From contig DASZTS010000090.1 of NCBI GenBank assembly GCA_035547915.1, positions 1-64,000 of the forward strand: a stretch of DNA of 64,000 bases, read 5' to 3'. Both the position numbers and the translations under genes were made by a program. The stretch comes from DASSFG01 sp035547915 (GTDB lineage: Bacteria > Planctomycetota > Planctomycetia > Pirellulales > JAICIG01). Positions 33,868 through 46,421 of this stretch are shown here, one piece after another. Within the stretch, counting starts at the first letter, position 1; every line of letters starts with the position of its first letter. The notes below the pieces were generated by a model. It was not told the DNA's origin and made no database searches. It saw only the letters and a program-made list of their open reading frames with translations.

Positions 33868-34947
33868 ATGATCCGGCGGATAGTGCTGCTAGCAGTTTTC
33901 TCGTTGGCGTTCTCGATCAAAGTGCGTGCTCAAGACACTCCTTTGATCGGGATCGACAGCAATTACTGCTTGGATATGGCGGCACGCGAGAAGGCCTGGA
34001 AAGATCGGTCGCAACCGGTCGACCTCTTCGAGCTATTCTCGAAGAACGGGTGTAAGAACGTGCGCATCCGGCTGTGGGTCGGTGATGAAGGGATCAACCG
34101 ACTGACCTACGCCACCGAGACTGCCCTGCGTGCGCAGCGGGCTGGGCTCAAGCCGTACCTGGTCATCTTTCTGAGCGACGAGTGGGCAGATTTTGTAAAA
34201 CAACCGGCGCCGATGGCTTGGAAGCAGCTTTCGTCTGAGAAGAAATTGGCGGCCGTCGCAGCGTACACGGAATCTGTAGTGCGCCACATGGCCAAGAATG
34301 GTGTCGACATCGACACGTTTGAGATCGGCAACGAGATCGATTTCGGAATCTGTGGAGAGTTCGAAGAGGAATGGCCGCGGCGCGTGAGCCTCGAGTTCAT
34401 GCGGACGCATGTCTGGCCGCGGATGGTGCCAATTCTCAAATCGGCGCAAGCTGGAGTGCTCAAGGCCCAACCCAAAGCTAAATTCATCTTGCACTTGTCG
34501 CAGTGGAATAACATCGATTATTGCATCCCGTTCTGGCAGGCGATGCTCGACGCGGGAGTACAACTCGACATTCCAGGTCTGAGTTACTTTCCCTCTTCGG
34601 CGAAAGAGCCCGCACAGCGCTCGTTCGACTATCTACGGACGCAAGTCGACAAGATCGTCGAGGCATTGCACAAGCCGGTGCTGATCTGTGAGACCGGCTA
34701 TCCCGCGGCCGCCGACTTCGGAGGACAATTCGCAGGGTGGAACCTACCGTGCGAAGGATACCCTCTGACCGACGAGGGACAAGCCAACTGGATCGGCGAA
34801 ATGACCGCCGTTGTTCGCCGTGATCCAAATTTCGCCGGCGTATTCTATTGGAGTCCCGAATGGTACGACGGCGGGCTGTGGGATGCCTTCGCGCTGTTCG
34901 ATGCGCATGGCGTCGCACGGCCCGGTGTCCGGTCGTTTAAGCCCTAA
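33868..34947 (+). CDS. Secreted glycoside hydrolase family 53 protein (endo-beta-1,4-galactanase type)
   Basis: A 359-aa exported enzyme. The signal peptide (MIRRIVLLAVFSLAFSIKVRAQ) is followed by LIGIDSNYCLDMAAR. GH53 features are CKNVRIRLWVGDEG, the acid/base Glu in EIGNE (Glu156), LHLSQWNN, and the nucleophile in ICETGYPA (Glu275). Family members cleave beta-1,4-galactan side chains of pectin. GIFYWSP-type spacing near the end (VFYWSPEWYDGGLWD) also fits. Synthesis alone, without a polysaccharide-utilisation cluster, suggests scavenging in the periplasm or outside the cell. Its stop is 2 bases from the convergent neighbour's stop. Confidence 0.85.
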   Translation: MIRRIVLLAVFSLAFSIKVRAQDTPLIGIDSNYCLDMAAREKAWKDRSQPVDLFELFSKNGCKNVRIRLWVGDEGINRLTYATETALRAQRAGLKPYLVIFLSDEWADFVKQPAPMAWKQLSSEKKLAAVAAYTESVVRHMAKNGVDIDTFEIGNEIDFGICGEFEEEWPRRVSLEFMRTHVWPRMVPILKSAQAGVLKAQPKAKFILHLSQWNNIDYCIPFWQAMLDAGVQLDIPGLSYFPSSAKEPAQRSFDYLRTQVDKIVEALHKPVLICETGYPAAADFGGQFAGWNLPCEGYPLTDEGQANWIGEMTAVVRRDPNFAGVFYWSPEWYDGGLWDAFALFDAHGVARPGVRSFKP

Positions 34948-34949
34948 AC

Positions 34950-35204
34950 TTAGACCTCCGCGAATTCATGGCATTGGTAATCCGGCGGCACGACCACCAG
35001 CACATGGTAAACACGGCGCGCGAGAACGCCTTTTGTCGTGAGTGCGCCGATCAATCTAGCCGACTCGAGCAGCGTGATGCCCATGCCCTGACTGAGTTCT
35101 ACGGCCGTCGGCGCGCGGTGCCGTAGCCCATGAAACTTCAACACGAATTGATACGCTTCCCACTGCCGATTGGTGAACGCAACCTTGCAAGTTTGCGCGA
35201 CCAT
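34950..35204 (-). CDS. LexA-type DNA-binding-domain-only protein
   Basis: An 84-aa protein. FTNRQWEAYQFVLKFHGLRHRAPTAVELSQGMGITLLESARLIGALTTKGVL (read in parts) has the layout of the LexA N-terminal winged helix: LTxRQ, a helix, PTxxELA, and a wing. No autoprotease domain follows, so it cannot self-cleave like LexA. It may be a small regulator or a relic. GGGGGAG lies just before the ATG, a strong ribosome-binding site. Confidence 0.65.
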   Translation of the reverse strand: MVAQTCKVAFTNRQWEAYQFVLKFHGLRHRAPTAVELSQGMGITLLESARLIGALTTKGVLARRVYHVLVVVPPDYQCHEFAEV

Positions 35205-35427
35205 GACTCCCCCACTTCGAGACGTATTTTTGCCCGATCACCGAGGGCAAAAGGCGGGGTTCCGCGGCCAACGACGGCCGTTTAGGTATGCGATAGCGTC
35301 GTCAATGTACACCTGAACATTAACCGAGTCAAGTGGTCGAGAGTATTGACTGCTCGAGTTCGGAGGACCGCTCGAACCCTGCGTGAAAGATCGTATCGAT
35401 CGCACCGTACCCCGACGGAGAACAGGC

Positions 35428-35433
35428 TATAAT
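35428..35433 (+). promoter_or_regulatory. Possible -10 box of the gene at 35478
   Basis: A perfect TATAAT in AACAGGCTATAATCCG. The putative -35 region (around CCGTAC) is poor. If used, the transcript starts near 35440, which excludes the GTG at 35436 as start codon and supports the ATG at 35478. Confidence 0.35.
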
Positions 35434-35477
35434 CCGTGCTCACGTTACCCCCCAAATCGACGACGCGAGTGAATGGT

Positions 35478-38138
35478 ATGGGTCCGCCGGGCCTCAAGGC
35501 ATCGTTGGTCATCGTTCTTGCCGTGCTGTTCGTCGCCGGTGAACATCGGTTGGTGGCGGACGATCGGGCGAATCCGCCGTTCCGCGTCAGGGGCCGGCTG
35601 ATTGACGAAGGTGATCAGCCCGTCGCGAATGCCGAAGTCGTCGCGATCCACGACGAAGACAAGGCGACCACGCGGACCGACGATGTGGGAAACTTTGTGC
35701 TCGATCTGGTTCGCAAGCCGGGCTTGGTGTTTTTGCTGGCGAACGACTCGTCGGGCCGCCAGGCGTGCGGCGTCTGTCTCTTGGACGAAAGGGCTCGCCA
35801 CGCGTTGGACCGCTTCGTGCCGAATGTCGAGGCGCGGCTGCCGGAGAACGTGACGCTCGTCGCCCGGCCGGCGCGGAAGATCGAAGCGGTGGTCGTCGAC
35901 GGAGACAAGCAACCTGTGGCCGATGCCAAGATGCTCCTGCAAGGAACCTGGTATCACACGATCGCCGCGACCAAGACCGACGCTGATGGAAAGGCTGCGC
36001 TCTTCGTCCCCGCGGATGCGCCGAGGTCGTCCGTTGTGGTGCTGAAGCCTGGCGTCGGCCTCGACTACTTCCTCTATGAGAATCCGCAGGCCCGGGATGA
36101 GTATCATCTCGCCAGCGACCACGCTGAGCCTTTGACGTTCGTGCTCAATGGACGGCGGAAAGTGACCGTGAAGGTGGTCGATGAGGACGGGCACGCGGTG
36201 GCAGACGCGAAGGTCTCTCCCTGGTGCGTCGAAAAGCCCCGCAAAGGCGAGATCCGACCAAACGGCAACTTATTCGATATGGCTGCCCTGTACACCGACG
36301 GCCTCGCCGATTTCAGCGTGGCCAGCGACGCCGAGGGGTTGGCCACGTTCGATTTCGTGCCGGCGGACAACGCCCGCGCGCTCTCGTTTCAAGGCAGTGC
36401 GCGGGACCGCATGATGTTCCAGAATGCGCATGTTCCGCTCGGCAGCGGCGATGCGGAGGCGACACTGACCATGTTTCGCGTCATGCCGCTCGACGTACAC
36501 CTGGCTTTCAGCGATGGGCGGCCCGCGGCCGGTGCGGCACTCTATGTGTTCCAAGAGGCGCTCGACGATGGACGCGATTCCGGTCCGCACGGGTCGCGCT
36601 CCTTTACGGCGTTTGCCGACGAAGAGGGGCACCTGCGGGCGAACGTCTTCCCGAACCATTTCCTGTTGCTGATGGCTTCCACGAAGGAGTGGGCCGCGCC
36701 GCTCACGACGTGCGTCGCTCGTAACGAGGCGCCCGAGAAGCCATTGGAGATCATACTACAAAAGGCCACTCGCGTTCATGGACGACTGACGATCGGTCCC
36801 GATAACTGCCAGATGTCGAAGCAGCTAATCGGCAATTTCCAGCATGTGGACGACGCCTATCGCGAACTGCGCGGCCGCGGCTTGGCACTGAAGGCCGACA
36901 CGAGGCCCCGCCCTGCGGCTAAGGCGAACGACGTCAAGCTGCTTTCCCACCAATCGACCACGACCGACGCCGCCGGTGAGTTCGAATTCTTCCTCGGGCC
37001 CGGCAAGCATCAGCTTCGCTACGGTAACGAAACGGTAATCGACTTCGAGCTGAACGGCGAGGCCGACCACGAGGTGAATCTGCACGCCGATCGCGCGACC
37101 GGTGTCGAATTCGTAGGACGCGTCGTCTTCCAGGAAGACGAAAAGAAGGATGTTGCGCATGCTCGCATCACCGCTTATTTCTTGGGTGACAAGAGGCGCT
37201 ACGCGTCGATCGAGACCACGGCCAATGCCAGCGGCGTATTGCGCTTCTACCGCCCTCCGGGCGACATGCTGCTCTACGTGCGCGACGAAAAAGGTCTGTC
37301 CGCTCAGGTCATTTCGGTAGCGGCTGATGACAAGACGGTCATCGTCAGGCTGCGCCCGGCCGCCTCGGCGCATGGACGATTGCTAGACGCCACCACCGGT
37401 GAGCCGGTACCGAACGCGCGAGTCGCCTACGGCATTTTTCCTTGGGACGGACCGACGACGCTCAGCGAGTGCGGCGGCAGCGTGCAAACCGATGAGCGCG
37501 GTGAATTCACCGCCGTGGGCCTTGTGCCCGGCCAGAGATATCGCTTCACGTTGTTCCAAAATGGCCCGCAAGACCAGATCGCGACGACCGCACCCGCGGC
37601 GGCCGAAGAGATCGAGTTGGGCGTGTATCGCGTCGACCTCACGGGCAAGGCACATCGCAGGGCCACTGGGCCGGTGGCATCCAAGGGCGCACGGCAGATT
37701 TTCCAATTCAAGACCGACGCCAACTCGCGCCTCGCGGCCGCGCAGAAACAGGCAAAGGATGAGAAGAAGCGCGTGCTGCTCGTCCTGGGTGCCGATTGGA
37801 GCGCCTGGTGCCAACGACTGGACACCCTGTTCCGCGACGACGACGAGATCGCGAAGCTGCTGCGAGATAACTTCGTGGTCGTGCTCGTCGATGCGGACGA
37901 CGCCAGAAAGGAAGGTGGCAATTCCGACGTGATCAAACGGCATGGTACTGCCGACTCCCGGCTGCCCATGCTTGTGGCGCTCGACGTCGACGGCCGTCAC
38001 ATCGATCTGGAAACGAGTCCGAATATCGAAGACGGAGACCATTTCGATACAGCGAAGGTTTTGGCTTTCCTGAATTCATCGAAAGCGCCTGCGAACACTC
38101 CCAAACGGCGGAGAACTTCTCGAGCACCTGCGCCCTGA
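35478..38138 (+). CDS. Large exported protein: CarboxypepD_reg-like repeats plus thioredoxin-like domain
   Basis: An 886-aa protein with a signal peptide (ASLVIVLAVLFVAGEHRLVA). Many Ig-like carboxypeptidase-regulatory repeats follow (VRGRLIDEGDQPVANAEVVA, VEAVVVDGDKQPVADAKML-like, VTVKVVDEDGHAVADAKV, AHGRLLDATTGEPVPNARVA). The last 130 residues resemble a thioredoxin-like fold (KKRVLLVLGADWSAWCQRLD...VVVLVDADD...SRLPMLVALDVDG). The usual CxxC is reduced to WSAWC, one cysteine, so disulfide exchange is unlikely in the standard way. It is probably extracytoplasmic; the function is unknown. The start is chosen from the signal peptide and the TATAAT position. Confidence 0.8.
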   Translation: MGPPGLKASLVIVLAVLFVAGEHRLVADDRANPPFRVRGRLIDEGDQPVANAEVVAIHDEDKATTRTDDVGNFVLDLVRKPGLVFLLANDSSGRQACGVCLLDERARHALDRFVPNVEARLPENVTLVARPARKIEAVVVDGDKQPVADAKMLLQGTWYHTIAATKTDADGKAALFVPADAPRSSVVVLKPGVGLDYFLYENPQARDEYHLASDHAEPLTFVLNGRRKVTVKVVDEDGHAVADAKVSPWCVEKPRKGEIRPNGNLFDMAALYTDGLADFSVASDAEGLATFDFVPADNARALSFQGSARDRMMFQNAHVPLGSGDAEATLTMFRVMPLDVHLAFSDGRPAAGAALYVFQEALDDGRDSGPHGSRSFTAFADEEGHLRANVFPNHFLLLMASTKEWAAPLTTCVARNEAPEKPLEIILQKATRVHGRLTIGPDNCQMSKQLIGNFQHVDDAYRELRGRGLALKADTRPRPAAKANDVKLLSHQSTTTDAAGEFEFFLGPGKHQLRYGNETVIDFELNGEADHEVNLHADRATGVEFVGRVVFQEDEKKDVAHARITAYFLGDKRRYASIETTANASGVLRFYRPPGDMLLYVRDEKGLSAQVISVAADDKTVIVRLRPAASAHGRLLDATTGEPVPNARVAYGIFPWDGPTTLSECGGSVQTDERGEFTAVGLVPGQRYRFTLFQNGPQDQIATTAPAAAEEIELGVYRVDLTGKAHRRATGPVASKGARQIFQFKTDANSRLAAAQKQAKDEKKRVLLVLGADWSAWCQRLDTLFRDDDEIAKLLRDNFVVVLVDADDARKEGGNSDVIKRHGTADSRLPMLVALDVDGRHIDLETSPNIEDGDHFDTAKVLAFLNSSKAPANTPKRRRTSRAPAP

Positions 38139-38193
38139 CAGTCAGAGCGACGAGAAAGCGCACATTCCCTTTCCCATCGGCGAGACTACCGTC

Positions 38194-38622
38194 ATGACGC
38201 CACGGTTTCAGTTCAGCGTGAAGGTATTGCTGCTGACGGTCGCCGCGGTGTCGGTGGTGTTGGCGGTGACACTCCGTGTGAGGGCGACGATCGGGATCCC
38301 CGTTCTGTTCGGGCTGACCTACGCGTCGATAGGGTTCGTCGTCGTGGCCTTGGCCTGTGGCAACGAAGGCCTGCGACCATTCTGCGTCGGGGCTTTCGTC
38401 CCGCTCGCCTGTGCCTTGCTCGAAGTGTTGTCCAACGGGTCTCAGACGCTCTGGTGGAGTTCCGTCGCCCAAGCAGACACAGACATATATATGGAGACGC
38501 CGAAACGGATCCTCGGAACTGCCCTCTTGGCCAGCATCGCCCTCGGCTACCTCTGTGTCGGGTTTCATTGGCTCATCGGATCGCGCGAGCCCCAGAACGG
38601 CGACGACGACATCGTGGGCTGA
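38194..38622 (+). CDS. Small membrane protein of the RRFQFSLR-like family
   Basis: A 142-aa protein: MTPRFQFSVKVLLLTVAAVS start, with four hydrophobic segments (about residues 9-25, 33-53, 62-78, 108-128). It shares the (R)RFQFS(L/V)(K/R) N-terminal module with the genes at 19455, 55839, 56048 and 56230. Function unknown. It follows the large exported protein by 55 bases and may be in its transcript. Confidence 0.7.
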   Translation: MTPRFQFSVKVLLLTVAAVSVVLAVTLRVRATIGIPVLFGLTYASIGFVVVALACGNEGLRPFCVGAFVPLACALLEVLSNGSQTLWWSSVAQADTDIYMETPKRILGTALLASIALGYLCVGFHWLIGSREPQNGDDDIVG

Positions 38623-38650
38623 TGACCATGCCGCGTCCGCAATTCTTGAG

Positions 38651-38685
38651 GAGCTCGTCCGGTTTGTCGGTTGCGCTAAGAGCCT
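38651..38685 (+). repeat. Single end of the interspersed hairpin element
   Basis: GAGCTCGTCCGGTTTGTCGG, then TTGCGCTAAGAGC. This aligns at most positions with 45801-45833 and shares TTTGTCGGTTGC with the element at 18974-19081. No hairpin is present here, so it is a solo end or a relic. Confidence 0.45.
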
Positions 38686-39038
38686 ATCCGGGCATCGTCG
38701 TTTCCGTTATCGATCGTATCCAAGGAAAAAAGGTAATTCCGGATCGCGGCAAGGGCGAGGTCGATCATGGCCTGATTGCCAAGCGCGCGCGGCCAGTCCT
38801 TTTCGGCATCGGTCATCAAGATGTGATGCATAGGCGATGCGCAGCCCGCCGTGTCGCCCGATGAAAATGTCTTCGAATACTCCGTTGGGCGATCCGACCT
38901 CGATAACTTCTCGAACCACGCCCGATACGCCTCGTATTGCCGTTCGAGGTTACGCGTCCCGCGCAGCAGGAGCGCCTGCGGAAGCTCTTCGTGCGACGGT
39001 CCGAGGATCGCCTGCCAATGGGCTTTTGGTGAGTTCAC
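38676..39038 (-). pseudogene. Frameshifted gene coupled to the methyltransferase, possibly nucleoside-phosphorylase-like
   Basis: The open frame from a GTG at 39038 gives MNSPKAHWQAILGPSHEELP, then a block ending LRGTRNLERQYEAYRAWFE. The sense then passes to another frame (VIEVGSPNGVFEDIFIGRHGGLRIAYA, about 38830-38910), and returns with MHHILMTDAEKDWPRALGNQ in the first frame. Sense therefore switches frame twice. EVGSPNGVFEDxFIGRxxGxRIAYAS recalls nucleoside phosphorylases, but I am not certain. The GTG overlaps the methyltransferase stop (GTGA), which argues that it was once a real, coupled gene. The last part overlaps a repeat end. Confidence 0.4.
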
Positions 39039-39904
39039 GCAACATACGACACAAAAGACCTCTCAATCGCCGTGCGGCAGGGTTTGCGAGCCTCGATACA
39101 GGCCGCGGGAACGGTGAGCGACAACCCTCCGTGTTCGGTGGCAATGTGGTTGAGTCGGCTTTCGAGAGCATCAAACGTCAGGGCGCGGGCGTGCTCGGGC
39201 GCGATCGACTTCCAACCGGGAACGAACGCGAGGCGGACGAAGTAATGTCGCAGCAGGGCCGACCCGTCGGCGAAACGTTCACGAAAGGCGTGCCTGACCG
39301 CGCGGACGTACTCGAAGCCCGCGCCTTCCAGCATCGCTCGCACCGAATCGATGGTGGCCCGATGTTGGATATGGACATCGAGAACGGGTAGCTGGTCGTC
39401 AAAGCCGAGTTCCTCGAGCACGCCGCGGTAGGCGTCGTAGAATTCGGTCATGTGGCCGACGAGGTTGGTGGTCAGCAACAGAGGGGCGCCCGGTCTGGCG
39501 ACACGGAAGCAGGTTCGCAAGGCCGCTTCGGGTTGGTCGAAGTTGTTGAGGCCGAGATTCGAGACGATCAGGTCGACGCCCGCGTCGGGCAGATCGACCG
39601 CTTCGATGCCGCCGACCCGTGTGCGAACGTTAGCGATGCCCAGGTAGCGAAGTTTGTGTTCGAGCCGGTCGATCGCCGCCTGCCACGGATCGACCGCGAT
39701 CACCGTCGCCGCGGCCCCGCACCGTTGAGCCAGTTCGATCGACAGGAAGCCGGTGCCCGCACCCACGTCGAGGATCGTCATGCCCGGTCGCAGCGGCACA
39801 TGCTCCAACAGCATGCGCCCGAAGTGGGCAGACCACAGGGGGAGTTCGTCGTAGAAATCGCCGAAGTCGGGCGCCTGATAATCGATCTCCGGAAACTCCT
39901 TCAT
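39035..39904 (-). CDS. Class I SAM-dependent methyltransferase
   Basis: A 289-aa enzyme. Motif I is LDVGAGTGFLSIELAQR (45-61), with the acidic VIAVDPW at the end of strand 2, then IEAVDLPDAGVDLIVSNLGLNNF (motif IV region) and a C-terminal block of about 120 residues that may define substrate. It transfers a methyl group from S-adenosylmethionine; the acceptor is unknown. GGAG precedes the ATG by about 8 bases. It diverges from the sigma factor gene. Confidence 0.88.
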   Translation of the reverse strand: MKEFPEIDYQAPDFGDFYDELPLWSAHFGRMLLEHVPLRPGMTILDVGAGTGFLSIELAQRCGAAATVIAVDPWQAAIDRLEHKLRYLGIANVRTRVGGIEAVDLPDAGVDLIVSNLGLNNFDQPEAALRTCFRVARPGAPLLLTTNLVGHMTEFYDAYRGVLEELGFDDQLPVLDVHIQHRATIDSVRAMLEGAGFEYVRAVRHAFRERFADGSALLRHYFVRLAFVPGWKSIAPEHARALTFDALESRLNHIATEHGGLSLTVPAACIEARKPCRTAIERSFVSYVA

Positions 39905-39973
39905 GGCAATTCTCCGACAACGCTCGTGTAACGGCCGGCGATTTCGATTGTGTATATTTATAGGACGCCGCTC

Positions 39974-40569
39974 ATGTCAGCCATTCCCTCCACGCGTGTC
40001 AGCTTGTTGTTGAGGCTGCGTGATTCCCAGGATCACGAGGCCTGGGTCGAATTCGTATCGCTCTACGAGGCCGTCATTTACCGTCTGCTGCGTCGTCACG
40101 GCCTGCAAGATGCCGACGCCCGCGAGGTGATGCAAGAGGTGCTGCTGGCCGTCAGTCGCAGTGTCGATCGCTGGGACCCCGACAAGGACCGTGGTTCGTT
40201 CCGTGGTTGGCTGCGGCGCGTGGCCCGCAACCTGGTCATCAATTGGGTGAAACGTGGCCAGCGGCACGCGTTGGCGACGGGCGACTCGGACTTGCAGGCG
40301 ATGCTAGATCGCCTGCCCGACCAGTCCGAACCCGAATCGGCCGAATTCGATCACGAGTTGCGGCGGGCGCTCTTCCAGCGGGCGGCCGAGCAGGTGCGCG
40401 AGGAAGTGCAACCCGCCACTTGGCAGGCCTTCTGGCGGACGGCCGTCGAAGGGGCGCCGCCCGCCGAGACCGCCCGGCAACTGGGAATGAGTGTGGGCGC
40501 CGTGCGCGTGGCCAAATGCCGCGTGTTGGCCCGTCTGCAAATCGCCGTCCGTGACTTGGAGAATGTGTC

Positions 40570-40573
<4 letters not shown>
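39974..40573 (+). CDS. ECF-type RNA polymerase sigma factor
   Basis: A 199-aa sigma-70 family factor with regions 2 and 4 only. Region 2: SLLLRLRDSQDHEAWVEFVSLYEAVIYRLLRR, then DAREVMQEVLLAVSRSVDRW and FRGWLRRVARNLVINW. Region 4: WQAFWRTAVEGAPPAETARQ, then a helix-turn-helix in LGMSVGAVRVAKCRVLARL. ECF factors of this planctomycete type pair with a Ser/Thr kinase, here the next gene, with which it overlaps by ATGA. The ATG at 39974 is chosen over a GTG 24 bases upstream because it starts the conserved region. Confidence 0.92.
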
Positions 40574-44910
<4,337 letters not shown>

Positions 44911-45358
44911 ACGATGCATCGTCTGGAGGGCGACTTGTGACCGGGTCATTCTAGTCCTGCGCCGCGGGCTTTGCCGGGTCGCGCGGCCCGATCGTCGTCC
45001 AGCTTCCACTGAACCACCATTCCGCATCCTCAAGCCGAACGGAAACCGTCGGGCCATGGGGCGCCACGGGGGTTGGTTCTACCATTTCGCTGCCGCCTGA
45101 ACCCCACGCGGTCCGTATCTCCGTCGATGCCGCCAGCAGTCGCGGCGAAACTCGATCAGCGATGGTTCGCGGAGACTGGTCAGAATGTGTTCGTTCGGCC
45201 AAAATGCCGGCTGCGGCGGAGGGGCCGATTCTGCCGTGGGTAAATGAAGGCGAGGTCGGGTGGCGGGGTTGGCAATGGAAGAAAAAACGCGTTTGGGACG
45301 CGAGTTGCGTGGCAAGAGCGGGCGGTCAAAAGCATCGCACTTCAGTTGGAGACCTACG
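44911..45358. other. Intergenic stretch with one uncertain short ORF and a family relic
   Basis: About 450 bases between the kinase gene and the small secreted protein gene. On the minus strand, a 44-codon frame (44951-45085, MVEPTPVAPHGPTVSVRLED start, tail PRDPAKPAAQD) could be a gene, but a ribosome-binding site is lacking. In another frame, the ATG at 45057 starts MARRFPFGLRM, nearly the DNA of the 19455-19703 gene start, then diverges. This suggests a relic of the RRFQFSLR family. The palindrome ACGATGCATCGT (44911-44922) follows the kinase stop. Confidence 0.35.
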
Positions 45359-45670
45359 ATGATTCGTTACGCAGTGCTCACGGCGGTCGTTCTGCTCGGT
45401 GGGTTGATGCAGCAAGAGGTGGCCGCGGCCGGTCGCGTGCGTGTGGCAGGGCCACCGTTGCCGACGGCTTACGCGGGACGCTACGGCTACGGGCCCGGGT
45501 GGGCCTATAGCGCCTATTACGGCGGGCCCGTCTACTATTACTATTCAAACCCGAACGCGATGCTCCCCGCGGCGCCGGTCTATCCCATCTACCCCAGTTA
45601 CGGCTTCGTCTACAACAACCTCTATCCCGGCGCAGTCTATAATTATGGTTGGTACGTGTCTGGCTATTAG
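45359..45670 (+). CDS. Small secreted Tyr/Gly/Pro-rich protein
   Basis: A 103-aa protein with a signal peptide (MIRYAVLTAVVLLGGLMQQEVAAA). The mature part is very rich in Tyr, Gly and Pro (GRYGYGPGWAYSAYYGGPVY, YYYSNPNA, YPIYPSYGFVYNN, YNYGWYVSGY). The ATG at 45359 is chosen because it starts the signal peptide and GGAG lies 6-9 bases upstream. Such proteins may be wall or matrix material or be cross-linked through tyrosines; no family is recognised. Confidence 0.75.
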   Translation: MIRYAVLTAVVLLGGLMQQEVAAAGRVRVAGPPLPTAYAGRYGYGPGWAYSAYYGGPVYYYYSNPNAMLPAAPVYPIYPSYGFVYNNLYPGAVYNYGWYVSGY

Positions 45671-45800
45671 TGGGCGGCCCGAGACTCGGCGTGCCGGTGC
45701 GCGGGTCTGATTGCCCACTTTGAAAAGCCAACCGAGGTTGATGGAACGCGGAAATTCGAGCGTCGCGAGCGAAAAACGACCACGACGCCCGATTTTCGAA

Positions 45801-45925
45801 GCACGTCCTAGTTTGTCGGTTGCTCCAAGAGCGCTGATGGAACTCGCAGCTCGGACATAGGGCAAAAATCGGCCGTGAGGCGCCGATTTTTCGGAGCGTG
45901 TTACAGTTTGTCGGTTGCGCTAGAA
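45801..45925. repeat. Interspersed hairpin element, right end of one copy plus a full second copy
   Basis: 45801-45830 (GAAGCACGTCCTAG, then TTTGTCGGTTGCTCC) is the right end of a first, degraded copy whose weak hairpin lies near 45770-45796. The second copy runs from 45825 (CCAAGAGCGCTGATGGAAC) to 45925 (TTACAG, TTTGTCGGTTGCGCTAGAA). It contains the hairpin at 45864-45891 and ends 41 bases before the hemerythrin-like gene. It is related to 18974-19081. Confidence 0.55.
45864..45891. terminator. Bidirectional terminator-like hairpin
   Basis: AAAAATCGGC (45864-45873) and GCCGATTTTT (45882-45891) are perfect complements around CGTGAGGC. Both strands end in five U. The arms are identical to those of the hairpin at 19019-19046, although the loops differ. 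Confidence 0.7.
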
Positions 45926-45965
45926 TAGAAAGAGTCGTGAGCGGGCCGGTCGGTGGAGGAAACCT

Positions 45966-46421
45966 ATGAAAATCGACGAGATCGCACAGCAAGCAGCCAT
46001 CGAACATGAAATGCTCAAGCACATCGCGTCCGCCCTGCGGGCCACGATGCAGTGGAAACTGGCCGGCGACGACGTGTCGCGGAAGCTCGGCAGCTTGCGG
46101 TTCATTTCGCAGTCGTTCCAACGCCATCTCGAGCATGTGATGGCGCTCGAAGAATACGACGGTTACATGAACGTCGTCACCGAGTCGTACCCGGAGTACA
46201 CCGAGCGCACGAAAAAGCTGCGGGCCGAACACGACCACTTCCGCGAGACGCTGGGCCGGCTCAATTACCGGCTCGAGCGCTTGGCGCCGTCGGACGTGGG
46301 GGCCTTCGAGGAGAGTTGTGGCCGGTTGGGCACGTTGCTGGAGGAGATCAACGACCACAATCAGCGCGAGACGGCTCTCATCCAAGAAGCCTTCTTGGAA
46401 GACGTCGGCGGAGAGGGATGA
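45966..46421 (+). CDS. Hemerythrin-like domain protein
   Basis: A 151-aa all-helical protein. The histidine and acid pattern fits a hemerythrin-like di-iron bundle: EHEMLKHI (His14), FQRHLEHVMALEE (His54, His57, Glu63 region), RAEHDHFRETL (His89, His91), and EINDHNQRE (His131, Glu135). Such proteins bind oxygen, NO or iron, or sense redox state. The stop overlaps the next start (ATGA), so it is translationally coupled to a small membrane protein. Confidence 0.8.
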   Translation: MKIDEIAQQAAIEHEMLKHIASALRATMQWKLAGDDVSRKLGSLRFISQSFQRHLEHVMALEEYDGYMNVVTESYPEYTERTKKLRAEHDHFRETLGRLNYRLERLAPSDVGAFEESCGRLGTLLEEINDHNQRETALIQEAFLEDVGGEG

